Positions 23,514 through 34,189 of a DNA stretch of 64,000 nucleotides are shown one piece after another (position 1 is the first letter of the stretch; each line of letters opens with the position of its first letter). The DNA comes from Aquanectria penicillioides (lineage: Eukaryota > Ascomycota > Sordariomycetes > Hypocreales > Nectriaceae): the NCBI GenBank assembly GCA_003415625.1, contig PYIU01000005.1, forward strand, positions 4,406,001 to 4,470,000. Direction: 5' to 3'. Made by a program: the position numbers and the translations under genes. The notes beneath the pieces were generated by a model. That model was not told where the DNA came from and made no database searches. It saw only the letters and a program-made list of their open reading frames with translations.

Positions 23514-24086
23514 CTTACTTTATCTAGTAAGATCTGTATCAAATAGGGATTAACCAAGTCGCGGTGCATTCTCTGGCAATTCTTATCACTACGTAATGAA
23601 AGTGGCGTACTGAGCATACCTCATTTACGGCCAAGATGGATTTGACAGTAATATAATAGTAATAAAGGCCTATTAGCGATTAGACTGTATTGCTAGGTGA
23701 TCTAGGCACTATATTATCCAATAAAAGTATTTACAGCAATGAACTATGATGGGCCCTCTACACCTAAGTGATTTTTCACTCCATCATCAATATTAACCAT
23801 CAAAACGACAACAGTTCACGTAGTCGGATACATTATCGAGAAGACCTCATCGTTACATGTGGGCACTAAACGAAATACGGAGCCGTCGTTGGTTGCTACA
23901 ACAAAAAACCCAGCAACCAAGCTGGCCTGCATATAAGGTGGCATGACAATCCTCTTTTTCCGGCCAGACCCCTGCAGCAAGGCCCGCCCCCTGTCAGCTC
24001 GACCCAATATTATATGACCACTACGCCGATGACGGTCTCCGCCTTTTCATCTTTCATTTTTCCCCTCCCTAAATTATCACTTCATA
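23514..24086. other. Intergenic, upstream of the first methyltransferase
   Basis: No gene supported. CT-rich leader-like sequence occurs at about 24030-24080 just before the methyltransferase start codon. Confidence 0.45.
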
Positions 24087-25542
24087 ATGTCTGGCAGCAG
24101 CCCACAACACCAAGAGCCGGCCTCGCCGCCAAGCCTCGGCGAGCAACCAATCGAAGCCAACGATAGCAATGCCCCTGAACAAGGAGATTCCGACTCCACA
24201 TTTGACTACGCTGAGAGCTCTACAGCGTCTATCACGTCAAGTATCCTCCATTACAGGACGCTTCATGGCAGAACATACCATAGCGACAGGGGGAACGCGC
24301 AATATTGGTAGATAATAATACTGAAACCTGCTGCAGTTTATGCTCCATTGTAGCTTCTCTTGATTCAATATGGTCTAACGTCGGGTAGGGGATCCAACGA
24401 TGAGGCTCAGAGTGACACAATGGATATCGCGTGAGCCAAATCACGACTGGTTCAACGTTTGTCTCTGTTAATTATCCATACAGCCATCACATGTTTACTC
24501 TTGCACAAGACGGGAAACTCTACTTCGCTCCCATTGATTCTAAGATCCAGGTGTGTTGTTTCGCTCCCAGGCCGGATTCGGAATCCTGACATACGACGTT
24601 TGCAGAAAGCCTTGGATGTTGGTTGCGGAACTGGTTAGAACCTGCTACCTCCGCCTTCTCATGACATGAACTGACGCCAACTCGATTATAGGAATGTGGG
24701 CTATGTAGGTGACGGATTATGCCCAGATAAAGCCACGACGCTTATGATAATAGTGATTTCGCCGACCAGCATCCGGGCTGCGAGGTTATTGGCACTGACG
24801 TCTCTCCTATCCAGCCTTCCTGGGTACCTCCAAATCTAAAGTTGTAAGTTAACTCTAAATAAACCTCACAACTAATTCTTACACATTGGCTTTCCCAGCG
24901 AGATCGAGGATTGTACCCAGGATTGGACATTTGCAACAGATTCCTTTGACTATGTCTATATGCGGTACCTCACCGGATGCATCCTTGATTGGACAGAACT
25001 ATACAAACAAGCGTTCAGAGTGCTCAAACCAGGTGGCTACTTGGAGAGCTTCGAAGCATCGCCAAGCATTGGAAGTGATGACGGTACTGTGGCGCTTGGC
25101 TCGCCTTTGAGCCGCTGGGGCGACATATTTTCTAAGGCCGGTGAGAAGAGCGGCCGCACATTTGCCGTTATTGAAGAAGGGCTTCAGCGAAAGTGCATGG
25201 AAGAGGCTGGGTTTGTCGATCTTCAGGAATGGAACTTTAAGGTAAGCCTTCCAGCAGCGGACAACTCTCATGCATGAATGCTGAGTTTGAATCTAGTGTC
25301 CGATGAGCCCTTGGCCGAAGGACCCAAAGCTGAGGGAGGTTGGGCTTTATGGAGAAGCATTTTCCACCCAGGATACGGAGGGTTTTGTCTTGTTTGTCGC
25401 CGACATGTTAGGTTGGTCGATCGAGGAGGTCCAGGTGTTTATTACTCAAGTACGGAGAGATATTCGAAACCGTGCAATCCACCCTTACTTTCGGCTCAAA
25501 GTTGTTTGGGGACGCAAGCCTGTTGAAGCACAGGCATTATGA
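24087..25542 (+). CDS. LaeA-like SAM-dependent methyltransferase, 8 exons including a 13 nt microexon
   Basis: Exons 24087-24307, 24389-24430, 24484-24550, 24606-24633, 24692-24704, 24754-24843, 24899-25241 and 25297-25542 sum to 1050 nt, 349 residues. Exon 5 is only 13 nt and encodes part of GMWAI. The N-terminal third is acidic and low-complexity, then [20 protein letters not shown], the usual prelude in this family. The SAM pocket is [16 protein letters not shown] (from residue 113), followed by [36 protein letters not shown] and [15 protein letters not shown]. The end has the [13 protein letters not shown] and VWGRKP segments of the family. Members include the global regulator LaeA and many paralogues; this is more likely a paralogue, since the two LaeA-like genes here lie in tandem. 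Intact, same strand as the next gene about 2.1 kb away. Confidence 0.91.
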
Positions 25543-27633
25543 GCATTAAGATTCAGTCCTTAGGGGAGGAGGTGTAATACACACTTAAATTACGCAGATG
25601 TAACGAGTGCGGCGGTAGTAGCCTTTTCAACAGTCATATGCTTGCTCACACTTTGTGCCATGACGCCCAGGCCATGACAACTTCTATACTGTAATATTTT
25701 GATTAGTCTCTTTATACAAATAGCGCATCTTGCATCAGCTAGTAGTTTAGGTAAACTGCTAGAGGGTTAGTAGTTAGTAATCTTTCCGGCCTGAGCGCAA
25801 AGGTATATCTAGCGAGTTGCATTGAGCTACAGTCCAATACGAGAACGAAACAAGGCTATGAGCTGCAGCTAGGGACCAATGAGATTATCCCTTTCTTCTC
25901 GCCCAATCTCTTAGCTCTTTACTGGTCAAAAAGTAGCGAGAGTGTAAAGCCAGAGAGTTCGGTAGTCACATACTCTGCCGAGAAATGTTCTCACTTGAAG
26001 TGGGTAGCGATATGAACAATGTAGATTGCAAAACAAACAATTGTCAAGATAGAAAATTCGACGTAATAAAATATGGCCCTCTATTCCTTGCAATTCTAGC
26101 AGTCGTTCTCTCATCGCCTGTCCTTGAGTCATATCGTAAACAGAAAGACGGGCAATTTTATTAATCGTATGACTGGTCCCGAACCATTCAATGGTTAATT
26201 GATGTTCCCGGAAGCCGTATCTAATGCTATCAAAGCATATCCTCTTGGCTCTCGAAAAGAAAATTGACTCATTAAAAAATATTCTCCAACCAAGAGTTCT
26301 CGCAAAAGCTTGTTCACTTTAGTGGCGGAAATTGAGCCTTTCCTAGATACCATTCAAAGAAGATGCATGTAATTTTTTCAGCCCTCTGCCAGTCTTGCAA
26401 AGCTTCAAGGATACCATCAAGTGCCTTCTCAATCTTGGTGCCGAGTATGGAGCTATAAACACGAGTTTGTTAATCTCTATGATTTCGCGCAACATCAGCT
26501 ACATCGTCTCTCGAGAGGAACAGGGCAAGATGTGGCCACTTGGAGTGAGTAATCTTATTGGAACTTTACAGGAGCCCAAAGTTGATTATTACATTCCACG
26601 CCACATAGCCACAAAATGTTCGATACCTGCGAAAGTATAGTCAAAAATCATGCAAACACCAGCTTCAAAGAGATTCTCTTCACATTTTAACCAAGCCCAG
26701 GGGAACCACCTACCCAAGATTTGGAAGCATGCCTAGATACCACCCAAACGGCATTTTCTAATGGCTGCTGGAGCAAAAGCCTGGGTCCTCTTTCAAAGTG
26801 CGCCGCGTCGGTAAACAATTTATATGACTTATTGTCCAGTTGTGGCCGAAGCCATAAGTGGTTAGCCTACCTCAAACCGGCAAGGCTGAAAAGCCAAAGG
26901 ACGTTCACGCGACAAGGAGTCCCTGGACTGTGTCGCCGACGTTACAGTATATATCGAGTTCAATACGGCAACGTTGTCGATTCACAAGCCCAGGAAGGCC
27001 ACTGCTCTATCCGCAGACACCGGCTACATCCGGTAAAATGGCCAGGGCAGGTCATGCCCTCGATGTTCATGGTTGGGCGGAACCCCTAACCGGCCGGCCG
27101 TGCGACAGTCGGAACACTAAAGGTGCATGTGTGCCAGAGCAGTGGCCTATCACGTTGCCGATCTCGTCGCCAACTGCCCATAGGCTAAGTTTCCTAACAA
27201 TCAAGACTGTCTCAAGTCTTCATAAGGACAGGCAAGAGAATCTGCCATATATGATATTTATGTATACCCAAAAATCCATTCGACGTTCTATGAGACTCCC
27301 ACTTAAAGTCATCTTCGTTTCAAGAGGAGTATGGAAATGATATTGGTATTATTACTTACACGTTGAGCCATCAGCTTAGCGACATGGGGTGGCCTGCTAC
27401 GCGTCATATGCATGTTGGTTACACTGCACAGCACTGAACTCTCATTGGTATCGCTTCCACGTAAAAAGAATGAGTGGCAGCGACAATCCGAACTACTGTA
27501 TGAAACGTGAGCCTGATCTAAACTGGAAAGCGGGGTAAATATAGCCTGATCATCTGTGCGATATTTATGTGGCTATTTCGCTGCATCCAATCTAGCTAGC
27601 TTCCCGGTACCCTCTCATTCAACTGCTTGAAAT
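25543..27633. other. Intergenic between two methyltransferase genes
   Basis: No defensible gene. The frames at 26395-26640 and 26721-27340 read in several overlapping phases and match no family I know. Composition at about 26850-27180 is more GC-rich and could be an old coding relic, but I cannot assign one. Confidence 0.4.
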
Positions 27634-29025
27634 ATGGCAACAATCAACCCCGACCCCATTGTTCTGCCCGATGATCAGGTACAGTCACTAATCCGAGGTC
27701 GAAAAAAAATGCATCTCTTAACGTTTAAATTAGGATATCGGTGATGGCGACTCCTCTCTGGGAAATGTATAGACTTGAGGCTGGCTGGTATATCACACCG
27801 GTTGATTGTTCTCTAGGAAACGACACCGTCTACTCAAAGTCTCTCCAGCTCAATTCTGAGCTACAGGCAAGAAAATGGGAGAACATATCACAGGTACAAG
27901 GATGGGAGTGCGTTCCATTGCCCTTGGTCAACATATCACAACTTTCTGATTAATTAGAGTATCATTTTCCCAATGACGAACAAGAGAATGAAAGGCTTGG
28001 TGAGTGCTTCCGACGTTATCGATGCATCTGCTCACTGCCAAACCGTTTAGATCTTCAGCACCACCTATTTCTTCTCACCTTTGACAACAAGCTTGGTCTG
28101 GCACCTCCAAATGCTCCAGATGCAAAGGTCAACAGGGTCCTAGATTTAGGAACCGGCACAGGATTGTGGGCAGTGGACTATGGCGATGAGCACCCTGGAG
28201 CAAAGGCAAGAATAATAGCAAAGGACGTCAATTAGAACTAACTGTATCAAGGTTATTGGGGTTGACCTTTCGCCCATTCAACCTAATTTGTATGAGACGA
28301 TACACTGCTAATCTCTTCGAGTACTAATACTCCGCAGTGTTCCGCCAAATGTGGAGTTTCTCATTGATGATATAGAAGAGCCTTGGACCTATCAGGAGCC
28401 CTTCGACTACATTCATTCTAGAATGATGACTTCAAGCATAGCTAATTGGCCAAACTATATTCGAGACATCTTCAAGTGAGATTCAATGACCAAGTGCGTC
28501 TCCTCATCTAACCCTATACAGCAACCTTACACCTGGCGGATACTTTGAACTTCAAGAAATGGACCTTATGGCCAGATCTGACGATGGTTCTTTCAGAGAG
28601 GACCAGGCTCTTTACAAATGGCTTCAGATTGCTGGAGAATCAACCATCAAACTCGGACGCCCTTTCCAGGACATTATGGCAGTTAAGGACATGATGAGTA
28701 AAATTGGCTTTGTCGACATCGTAGTGACACGCTCCAAGTGGCCAACAAATACATGGCCGCAGGAGAAAAAGTTTAAAGAGCTTGGCGCTTGGAACAACGG
28801 TAACTTGGCCTTAGGTCTCGAAGGTCTCTCTATGGCACCTCTCACACGGGGTTATGGCTGGTCTCAGGAAGAGGTCATGATATTCTTATCCAAAGTACGG
28901 AAGGATATCAATGATAAAAGCATCCATGCCTACTGGCTTATGTGAGTATTTTGCCCTTACCTCGACATAGTTGCTAACAAACAAACTCCAGTTATTCAAT
29001 TTCCGGGAAAAGGGCAGATGATTAA
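27634..29025 (+). CDS. LaeA-like SAM-dependent methyltransferase, 9 exons with a GC-AG intron
   Basis: Exons 27634-27678, 27734-27766, 27817-27907, 27958-27999, 28051-28205, 28252-28289, 28338-28475, 28522-28941 and 28992-29025 sum to 996 nt, 331 residues. Intron 5 begins AAG|GCAAGA and ends AAG, a GC-AG intron; no GT donor restores the frame. The others are GT-AG. Visible elements: SSSILSYRQENGRTYHRYKD, DLQHHLFLLTFDNKLGLAPP, the SAM motif LDLGTGTGLWAVDYGDEHPG (from residue 101), VIGVDLSPIQPN, WTYQEPFDYIHSRMM, NLTPGGYFELQEMD and a C-terminal WSQEEVMIFLSKVRKDINDK. This is the classic layout of LaeA-type/UMTA fungal methyltransferases. The substrate is unknown. It diverges clearly from the upstream paralogue, so the pair is not a recent duplication. 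Intact. Confidence 0.91.
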
Positions 29026-29496
29026 GGCATGCTTGGTTGGTTGTTGCAAGCGATCACTTGGGATTACTGGTTGCAAGTTAGTTTTGTTGCTGTCTTCTGT
29101 TTTCTTTTTGAGTTCGCCATTTATGGTGCTGGCCAGCCAAGGAACAGTAGTGACTTCAATATAAAGTCCTTTAGTACTGTCACATCCAGTGTATCTGCAC
29201 ATATTTTGTCAGGGTGCGTATTTGTTCTACTAGAGCTAGCAATGCGACATGGGATTTGCGTAGTCCTCCAAAATATCGCTACATTGTTTGCGAAAATGGC
29301 GGGTTTGGGACCGGTTTTAGTGAGGTTAGATTAGAGGGTCCTGGTAAATCGCTCTGACGGGGTCATAACACTGACGTTCATCTTGACTTTGTGTGGTTAG
29401 AGTAGCTATTATGGCATTGGGTATCTAAGAGGAACACCGGAGTGAAGTGTCATTTTGCAACGAGCCTGACGGAAACAATTTCTCTGCTACTTAATT
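29026..29496. other. Convergent intergenic region
   Basis: 3' flanks of the second methyltransferase and of the small membrane-protein gene. Nothing else recognised. Confidence 0.45.
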
Positions 29497-29886
29497 CTAG
29501 TCGAAGAAACCGCACATAACCGAACCCAATCCAAGCCAAATAATACAGCGAACCAGATAAGGACCATGCCCACCCTCACCTATGTAGCACAGATATGCAT
29601 CACAAGCCGCCACCGCTGAAAATACAATTAATATCCTTCCGACGGCCTTACGGTTGCTTAGAAATGAGGCGAGAATTAGAACGACACCCATGAAGACTTC
29701 GCGAAAGCCCATAAAGGTGGTCTTGTCCTCAGGGCCCTGTGGATCCGAGACATTCAACCCGGGGGTAAGTCGAAAGCCGTCAAGACCATCGACGGGGCGG
29801 ACAAATCCATAGACGCCATTTGCGAAGAGCCAAAGCCCGAAAACGCCAGCCACAACCCGAAAGAACGAATGCCGAGAAAGTGACAT
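29497..29886 (-). CDS. Small four-helix membrane protein (DUF4267-like)
   Basis: A single-exon frame of 129 residues. Four hydrophobic segments are visible: residues about 9-27 (VVAGVFGLWLFANGVYGFV), 60-78 (REVFMGVVLILASFL), 83-99 (GRILIVFSAVAACDAYL) and 107-126 (LVRCIIWLGLGSVMCGF). The layout, with an Arg before helix 2 (GFREVFMG) and an Asp in helix 3 (AACDAYL), fits the DUF4267 group of small integral membrane proteins, common in fungi and bacteria. Function unknown. Convergent with the methyltransferase. No defect seen. The family call is by pattern only. Confidence 0.68.
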   Translation of the reverse strand: MSLSRHSFFRVVAGVFGLWLFANGVYGFVRPVDGLDGFRLTPGLNVSDPQGPEDKTTFMGFREVFMGVVLILASFLSNRKAVGRILIVFSAVAACDAYLCYIGEGGHGPYLVRCIIWLGLGSVMCGFFD

Positions 29887-30875
29887 GATGGGTGGACATG
29901 GGATTATAATCGAGGCCGCGTATCCTTTCAGTTATTAGTCTCAACCCTTTTGTGTTGTTTTGTCTGTTCTTGGTTGGCAGTGAACAAGTGTCCACTGTGC
30001 AGCAGGAGAAGCAACGCCTCTCACCTTGGGTCTGACGCAGGGTTCTTGGGGCATGCAGTAGTATGAAGATATCAGAGTGATGGTATTAAAGCTTTATGTG
30101 CCAACTTTGCAGGATCGCGTGGACGCCAAGCCTACTGTCTTGCTGACACAGCAGAGTGAAGTGATGGCACATCTCTGGTTTCCAGGTCGAAAAAAATTCA
30201 GTCATGATTCAAACGCGGCTTTGCGCAGGGAATCTTTGACCCACATGCCTAGGTCCGACCAGGTCCGAGATCCCCATTCTTTTTACAGCGCCCCACAAGC
30301 AACCAGAAGCATAGAGTGATTCGCCACCAGGACTCGGGCCTCTTGAGTTGGAATGTAGGCCCTGAATGAAGTTGGCGAAGTAGAGGTTGGCTGATTCTAC
30401 AACCAGCGACCCCTTCTCCAATCTAAAGGGGTGTTTAGATGCTCTTCTTTGGTCGCACCACATTAGGTATCAGTACATAGCTTAACTGAGAAAGTATAGT
30501 TGCAGTTGCCAAGTTATTGAAAATGCTGGGAGCGAAGGTTGAAAGATATTGCATTGATTCGCACTTGATATGCCGCTAGAGATTATGTGATGTTGTTGCC
30601 CAAAATTATCCATTGCCTCCAAATTGTGCGCAGGATAAAGTGATAACTTAATATTTTATTAAATTTAGTCATATGCACGCGTCCTGCAAGGGGTTAGAGG
30701 CGGTCTAAACCTACTAGGACATTTGATATGAGGCTTGTTTCATCGTGCTTACTGGGAGCGAAATCCGCTTTTGAGAGCGAAATTCGCATTTGAAAAGCTA
30801 AACCCCTCGTGGTCAACACCTGATCTTCCTCTCAGTATTTTCGCATTCAGTAGTAGTTTATCTCTCTTGCCAGAA
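29887..30875. other. Intergenic, upstream of the orphan membrane protein
   Basis: No gene supported. The open frame of the downstream gene extends back to 30735, but the first 47 codons read poorly as protein and I place the start at 30876. Confidence 0.45.
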
Positions 30876-32714
30876 ATGGACCCTTCTCCAGCGTATCAAC
30901 CTCTCAAGAAAGAGGACCGTTCCGAGATTGCCGAGATTCACGACAGCAACGACCAGACCGGCCACCTGCACAGCCATGTACATCCGCCTCCCCGGAACCA
31001 CAACGATAACACCAACATTACAAACGGACTTTATAAACTTGACAACTGGCTAAAATGGTACATCATCATATTGTGCATATACCTTGCAGGGGCTATCTTT
31101 TCAGTCGCATGGTCATACACGGGTGCTCTTCTTGACAACGATGCTTCCAAGAGACGTGTCTTCCGAACAAGTGACAAGGTACCCGTCGATCAACTGTACT
31201 CTGGCATAGCTCTGTCGGCACTTCTGGCCCCTGCCGGCGTGCTTGTCCAATGGATTGTACACGACTTCCGCAGATTTCACCTATTCGCCCTTGCGGCCCA
31301 AAGGCCGATTCAGGTCAGAGACCTGGACCAGATAAGCGACAACTTCAGCATCTGGACCTTGCAAACCGTGGCCAAATATTCTTGGTGGTATGGACTGATG
31401 CAAACTGTCTTGATACTGACGCGGACCTTGCTCGTGCCTGTCGGGACACTCGTCCTCACCGTAGGACCTTACACCTATCTCGAGACCGGAATCGGAGTTG
31501 TCGGTCTACCTATCTCACGAACCGATGCCACAAACGGAAACATCACAGGGCTCTCTATAGCTATGGGCGGAGGCAGTGGGGTCAATTTCCAACCTTCTTT
31601 AGACAAAAACGACACGTTCCTATCTCAAGCAGTCTATACGTTCGTTGGAAATCTGGTCAGCCAGAGCGCGCTCGTCAATGTAGATTCTGGAATACTAGGA
31701 CCGGTCCCGACGCATAATCTGACCTTCAAGCAAAACACAACCTATAACGGTCTAGTCTTCTTCAGTTGGGACGCCCACTGCGAAGCGGCGACCGAGGTAT
31801 CCTATTCATCACATAAACAAGGAGGCAATACGACTTACAACTTCACTCTTCCAGGCGGGCATACGGAAAGCATCGAGCTCCTGTCGCAGAGTTCGCAACG
31901 AATCAGGCTATGGAACAATGCTACAGATAGAAAATCTAGCAAGATCCCCACCGGTGGCACGACTTTCTTCCTTTCAGCCACCCGCTCGATACCAACAATC
32001 AACTCTACTGAACTGCTAGACCGAGGCGCGGACAAAAGCTTGATTAAAACTGACGACGGCAATTGGATATCTCGCACCAAATGCACCCCTTCCCTCGAGT
32101 GGATGATCGGATCATGCACTTTCAATGGGACCACGATGGCATCTTGCGAATCTTTACCTCGATCAAATACATCAGCACTCGACACTCAAGCATTGGCTGC
32201 CTTGGAGGTATACATGACTGCCCTCCCATGGTATATCTTTAACAGCCAAATTGCCATTGTGGATGATACACTGGACGCTCTGTACTCCATCCCTACCTCA
32301 GAAGATTTAGGTCACTTTTTTGGGAACATGGCGCACGCAATTGTATCGATCAGCACGGCAGGCTACTTTGGTACATCAGAGGTTCCCACAGTGTCCAGTG
32401 TTACAGAACAAGTCTACATAGTCCGAACCAGCGTTCTTATTGCTATCATGCTCATGCTGGCTCTTTCTGTTGCTGTCAGCATCCTCGACATTGTCCGAAA
32501 CAAGACTAGAGGGCTACCGTACCTCCCAGCCGGATTCTTAGCAATAGCTCAGGCAGTGCGTGGACCGTGGTGGGACCGCGAATTGGAAGGACGTCTTAGG
32601 AGGGACAGCGTCGCGTCTCAGCAATTCTATGCTTCCACTGTTATGTTTGGTGTTGATAACTCCGATCCGAGATATATTAGATTGGCCCCATCTGTGGTAC
32701 CAATATATCGATAA
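30876..32714 (+). CDS. Multispanning membrane protein with large glycosylated ectodomain, unknown function
   Basis: Single exon, 612 residues from the ATG at 30876 (an in-frame ATG exists at 30735, but the intervening residues look like translated leader). The N-terminal 55 residues are polar, with a His/Pro/Asn-rich stretch (HLHSHVHPPPRNHNDN), and are probably cytosolic. Helix 1 is at about 61-82, helix 2 at about 106-128, helix 3 at about 171-197. Then comes an ectodomain of about 310 residues with many N-x-S/T sequons (NITG, NDTF, NLTF, NTTY, NFTL, NSTE, NGTT) and several Cys, then a final helix at about 516-540 (SVLIAIMLMLALSVAVSIL) and a basic tail. This is the build of fungal orphan plasma-membrane proteins. 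I do not recognise a named domain. Intact, no introns. Confidence 0.75.
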   Translation: MDPSPAYQPLKKEDRSEIAEIHDSNDQTGHLHSHVHPPPRNHNDNTNITNGLYKLDNWLKWYIIILCIYLAGAIFSVAWSYTGALLDNDASKRRVFRTSDKVPVDQLYSGIALSALLAPAGVLVQWIVHDFRRFHLFALAAQRPIQVRDLDQISDNFSIWTLQTVAKYSWWYGLMQTVLILTRTLLVPVGTLVLTVGPYTYLETGIGVVGLPISRTDATNGNITGLSIAMGGGSGVNFQPSLDKNDTFLSQAVYTFVGNLVSQSALVNVDSGILGPVPTHNLTFKQNTTYNGLVFFSWDAHCEAATEVSYSSHKQGGNTTYNFTLPGGHTESIELLSQSSQRIRLWNNATDRKSSKIPTGGTTFFLSATRSIPTINSTELLDRGADKSLIKTDDGNWISRTKCTPSLEWMIGSCTFNGTTMASCESLPRSNTSALDTQALAALEVYMTALPWYIFNSQIAIVDDTLDALYSIPTSEDLGHFFGNMAHAIVSISTAGYFGTSEVPTVSSVTEQVYIVRTSVLIAIMLMLALSVAVSILDIVRNKTRGLPYLPAGFLAIAQAVRGPWWDRELEGRLRRDSVASQQFYASTVMFGVDNSDPRYIRLAPSVVPIYR

Positions 32715-34189
32715 ACTCCTTTGAGACTTGAATATTGATGCGACAAGATGGGGTGGCATGCCCACTGAGCCAATTAACCAAAAGATCAAGAAACTTAGAC
32801 ACAAAGTGCCAGAATTGTGCCATATAACTGTATTGTGTTGGTGGCTAACAAGGAAAGGTGGACTAGGGTAGCTGTGACCTTAGTCAAGAGGGATAAAATG
32901 GGTTACTGTAGGATTGGTAGAAGACAAGGAGAACACTCTAATTTATTATTATTCGTAAAAGTCCTATTTTAGCCTCTTTGTTCTACGTCATGGCTAGATC
33001 TAGTCTTTATATAAATTTCGTATTTTTATTTGTATAATTGCCATACTACTAAAAGCCTTTAATTAAAAACTTTACTATTATAAAATATAGAAATTGTAAT
33101 GGTCCGGTCTAAGCCTCAATATCGGGTAGTTTGATATGGGATATCTAGCAAAGTAAACCGTTGGGTTTATATTGCAGGAGGGATCAGGCATATTGGGTCT
33201 AAGTAATGCAGTATAACTCTCGTCCCTTAGGAGTATCTGATACACAAGTCGCTGGCATCAAAAGGCTCTGAAGGCCGAAGCTTCAAAACTAGTGCAACGA
33301 AGACTAAGGAGGTCCCTACCCTAGAGCCAGGAACCCAGAAGTTAGATAACCCAGGCCGATGGCACTTACCCCACCCCTTCGGCAGAAAGCCAAACGAACA
33401 CAACTTAGCTTTCAATATAACTTGGTTACCTTTAATTGCTCTTACGACCAATTGACCCATTACTAGACGTAATATCTTTCTTTCTTATTCTCTTGTATCG
33501 TTGCATACCTCTGCTTGCACTGCTTACGGTACAGTCTACCACACTGTGGTACGACAGGCACGTTCCACGCACAATAAATGCCCCGTAACCAAAACAAATC
33601 AAGTAACCCACTCTATGTCATAACTGCCATCAATCATGTCGTTGACGAACAATACTCGCCATAAGCCATCGCTCAGCATCCCCACGTCAAACGCGCAGCG
33701 GATTTTCTTCGGATATCTCTTTGGCAAGTTCCTTGAAAAGATTCGTAAATATCCCATTAGGATTTTGTGCACAACTCGATAGACCAGGCGGCAAAAAGTC
33801 GATGAATACTCTTTTATCATCCCCTCCTGTACCAATCACAGGGTGATGTGTTATATGGTTAGGCAGTTATAGCTTAGAAAATGAGAGGCGATAGATCTTG
33901 CCTGATGCAATAGATGGCGAAAATAAAATAACACGTACGTGTCCGTACCGTAGTTTGTCAACTCAGCTCTTTGCTTTTGTCTAACATGCGATCAGATGCA
34001 GGTTCACGATGCGAATTATGGCTTTTTCAAGCCGGTATAATTTATTGATGGACAAATTAGGCTATTCAATCTGATGGTAGTAGAGAATTATATTTGCAGA
34101 AGAGAATTAATGAAGTGGTGAGGATGGTTTTCGAGGATCTCCCTAGTCTTCAGCCTCTTCTCATACCTTCGGTCATCCACATAGACCTG
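32715..34189. other. Intergenic, locally AT-rich
   Basis: No gene supported. A strongly AT-rich patch at about 32940-33110 sits between normal sequence on both sides. The minus-strand frames at 33227-33835 have no recognisable family. Confidence 0.45.

Noticed and set aside
26395..27340. Three frames of 80-160 codons between the methyltransferase genes
   Set aside because: I tried joining them with candidate introns but obtained no recognisable protein; left as possible relic only.
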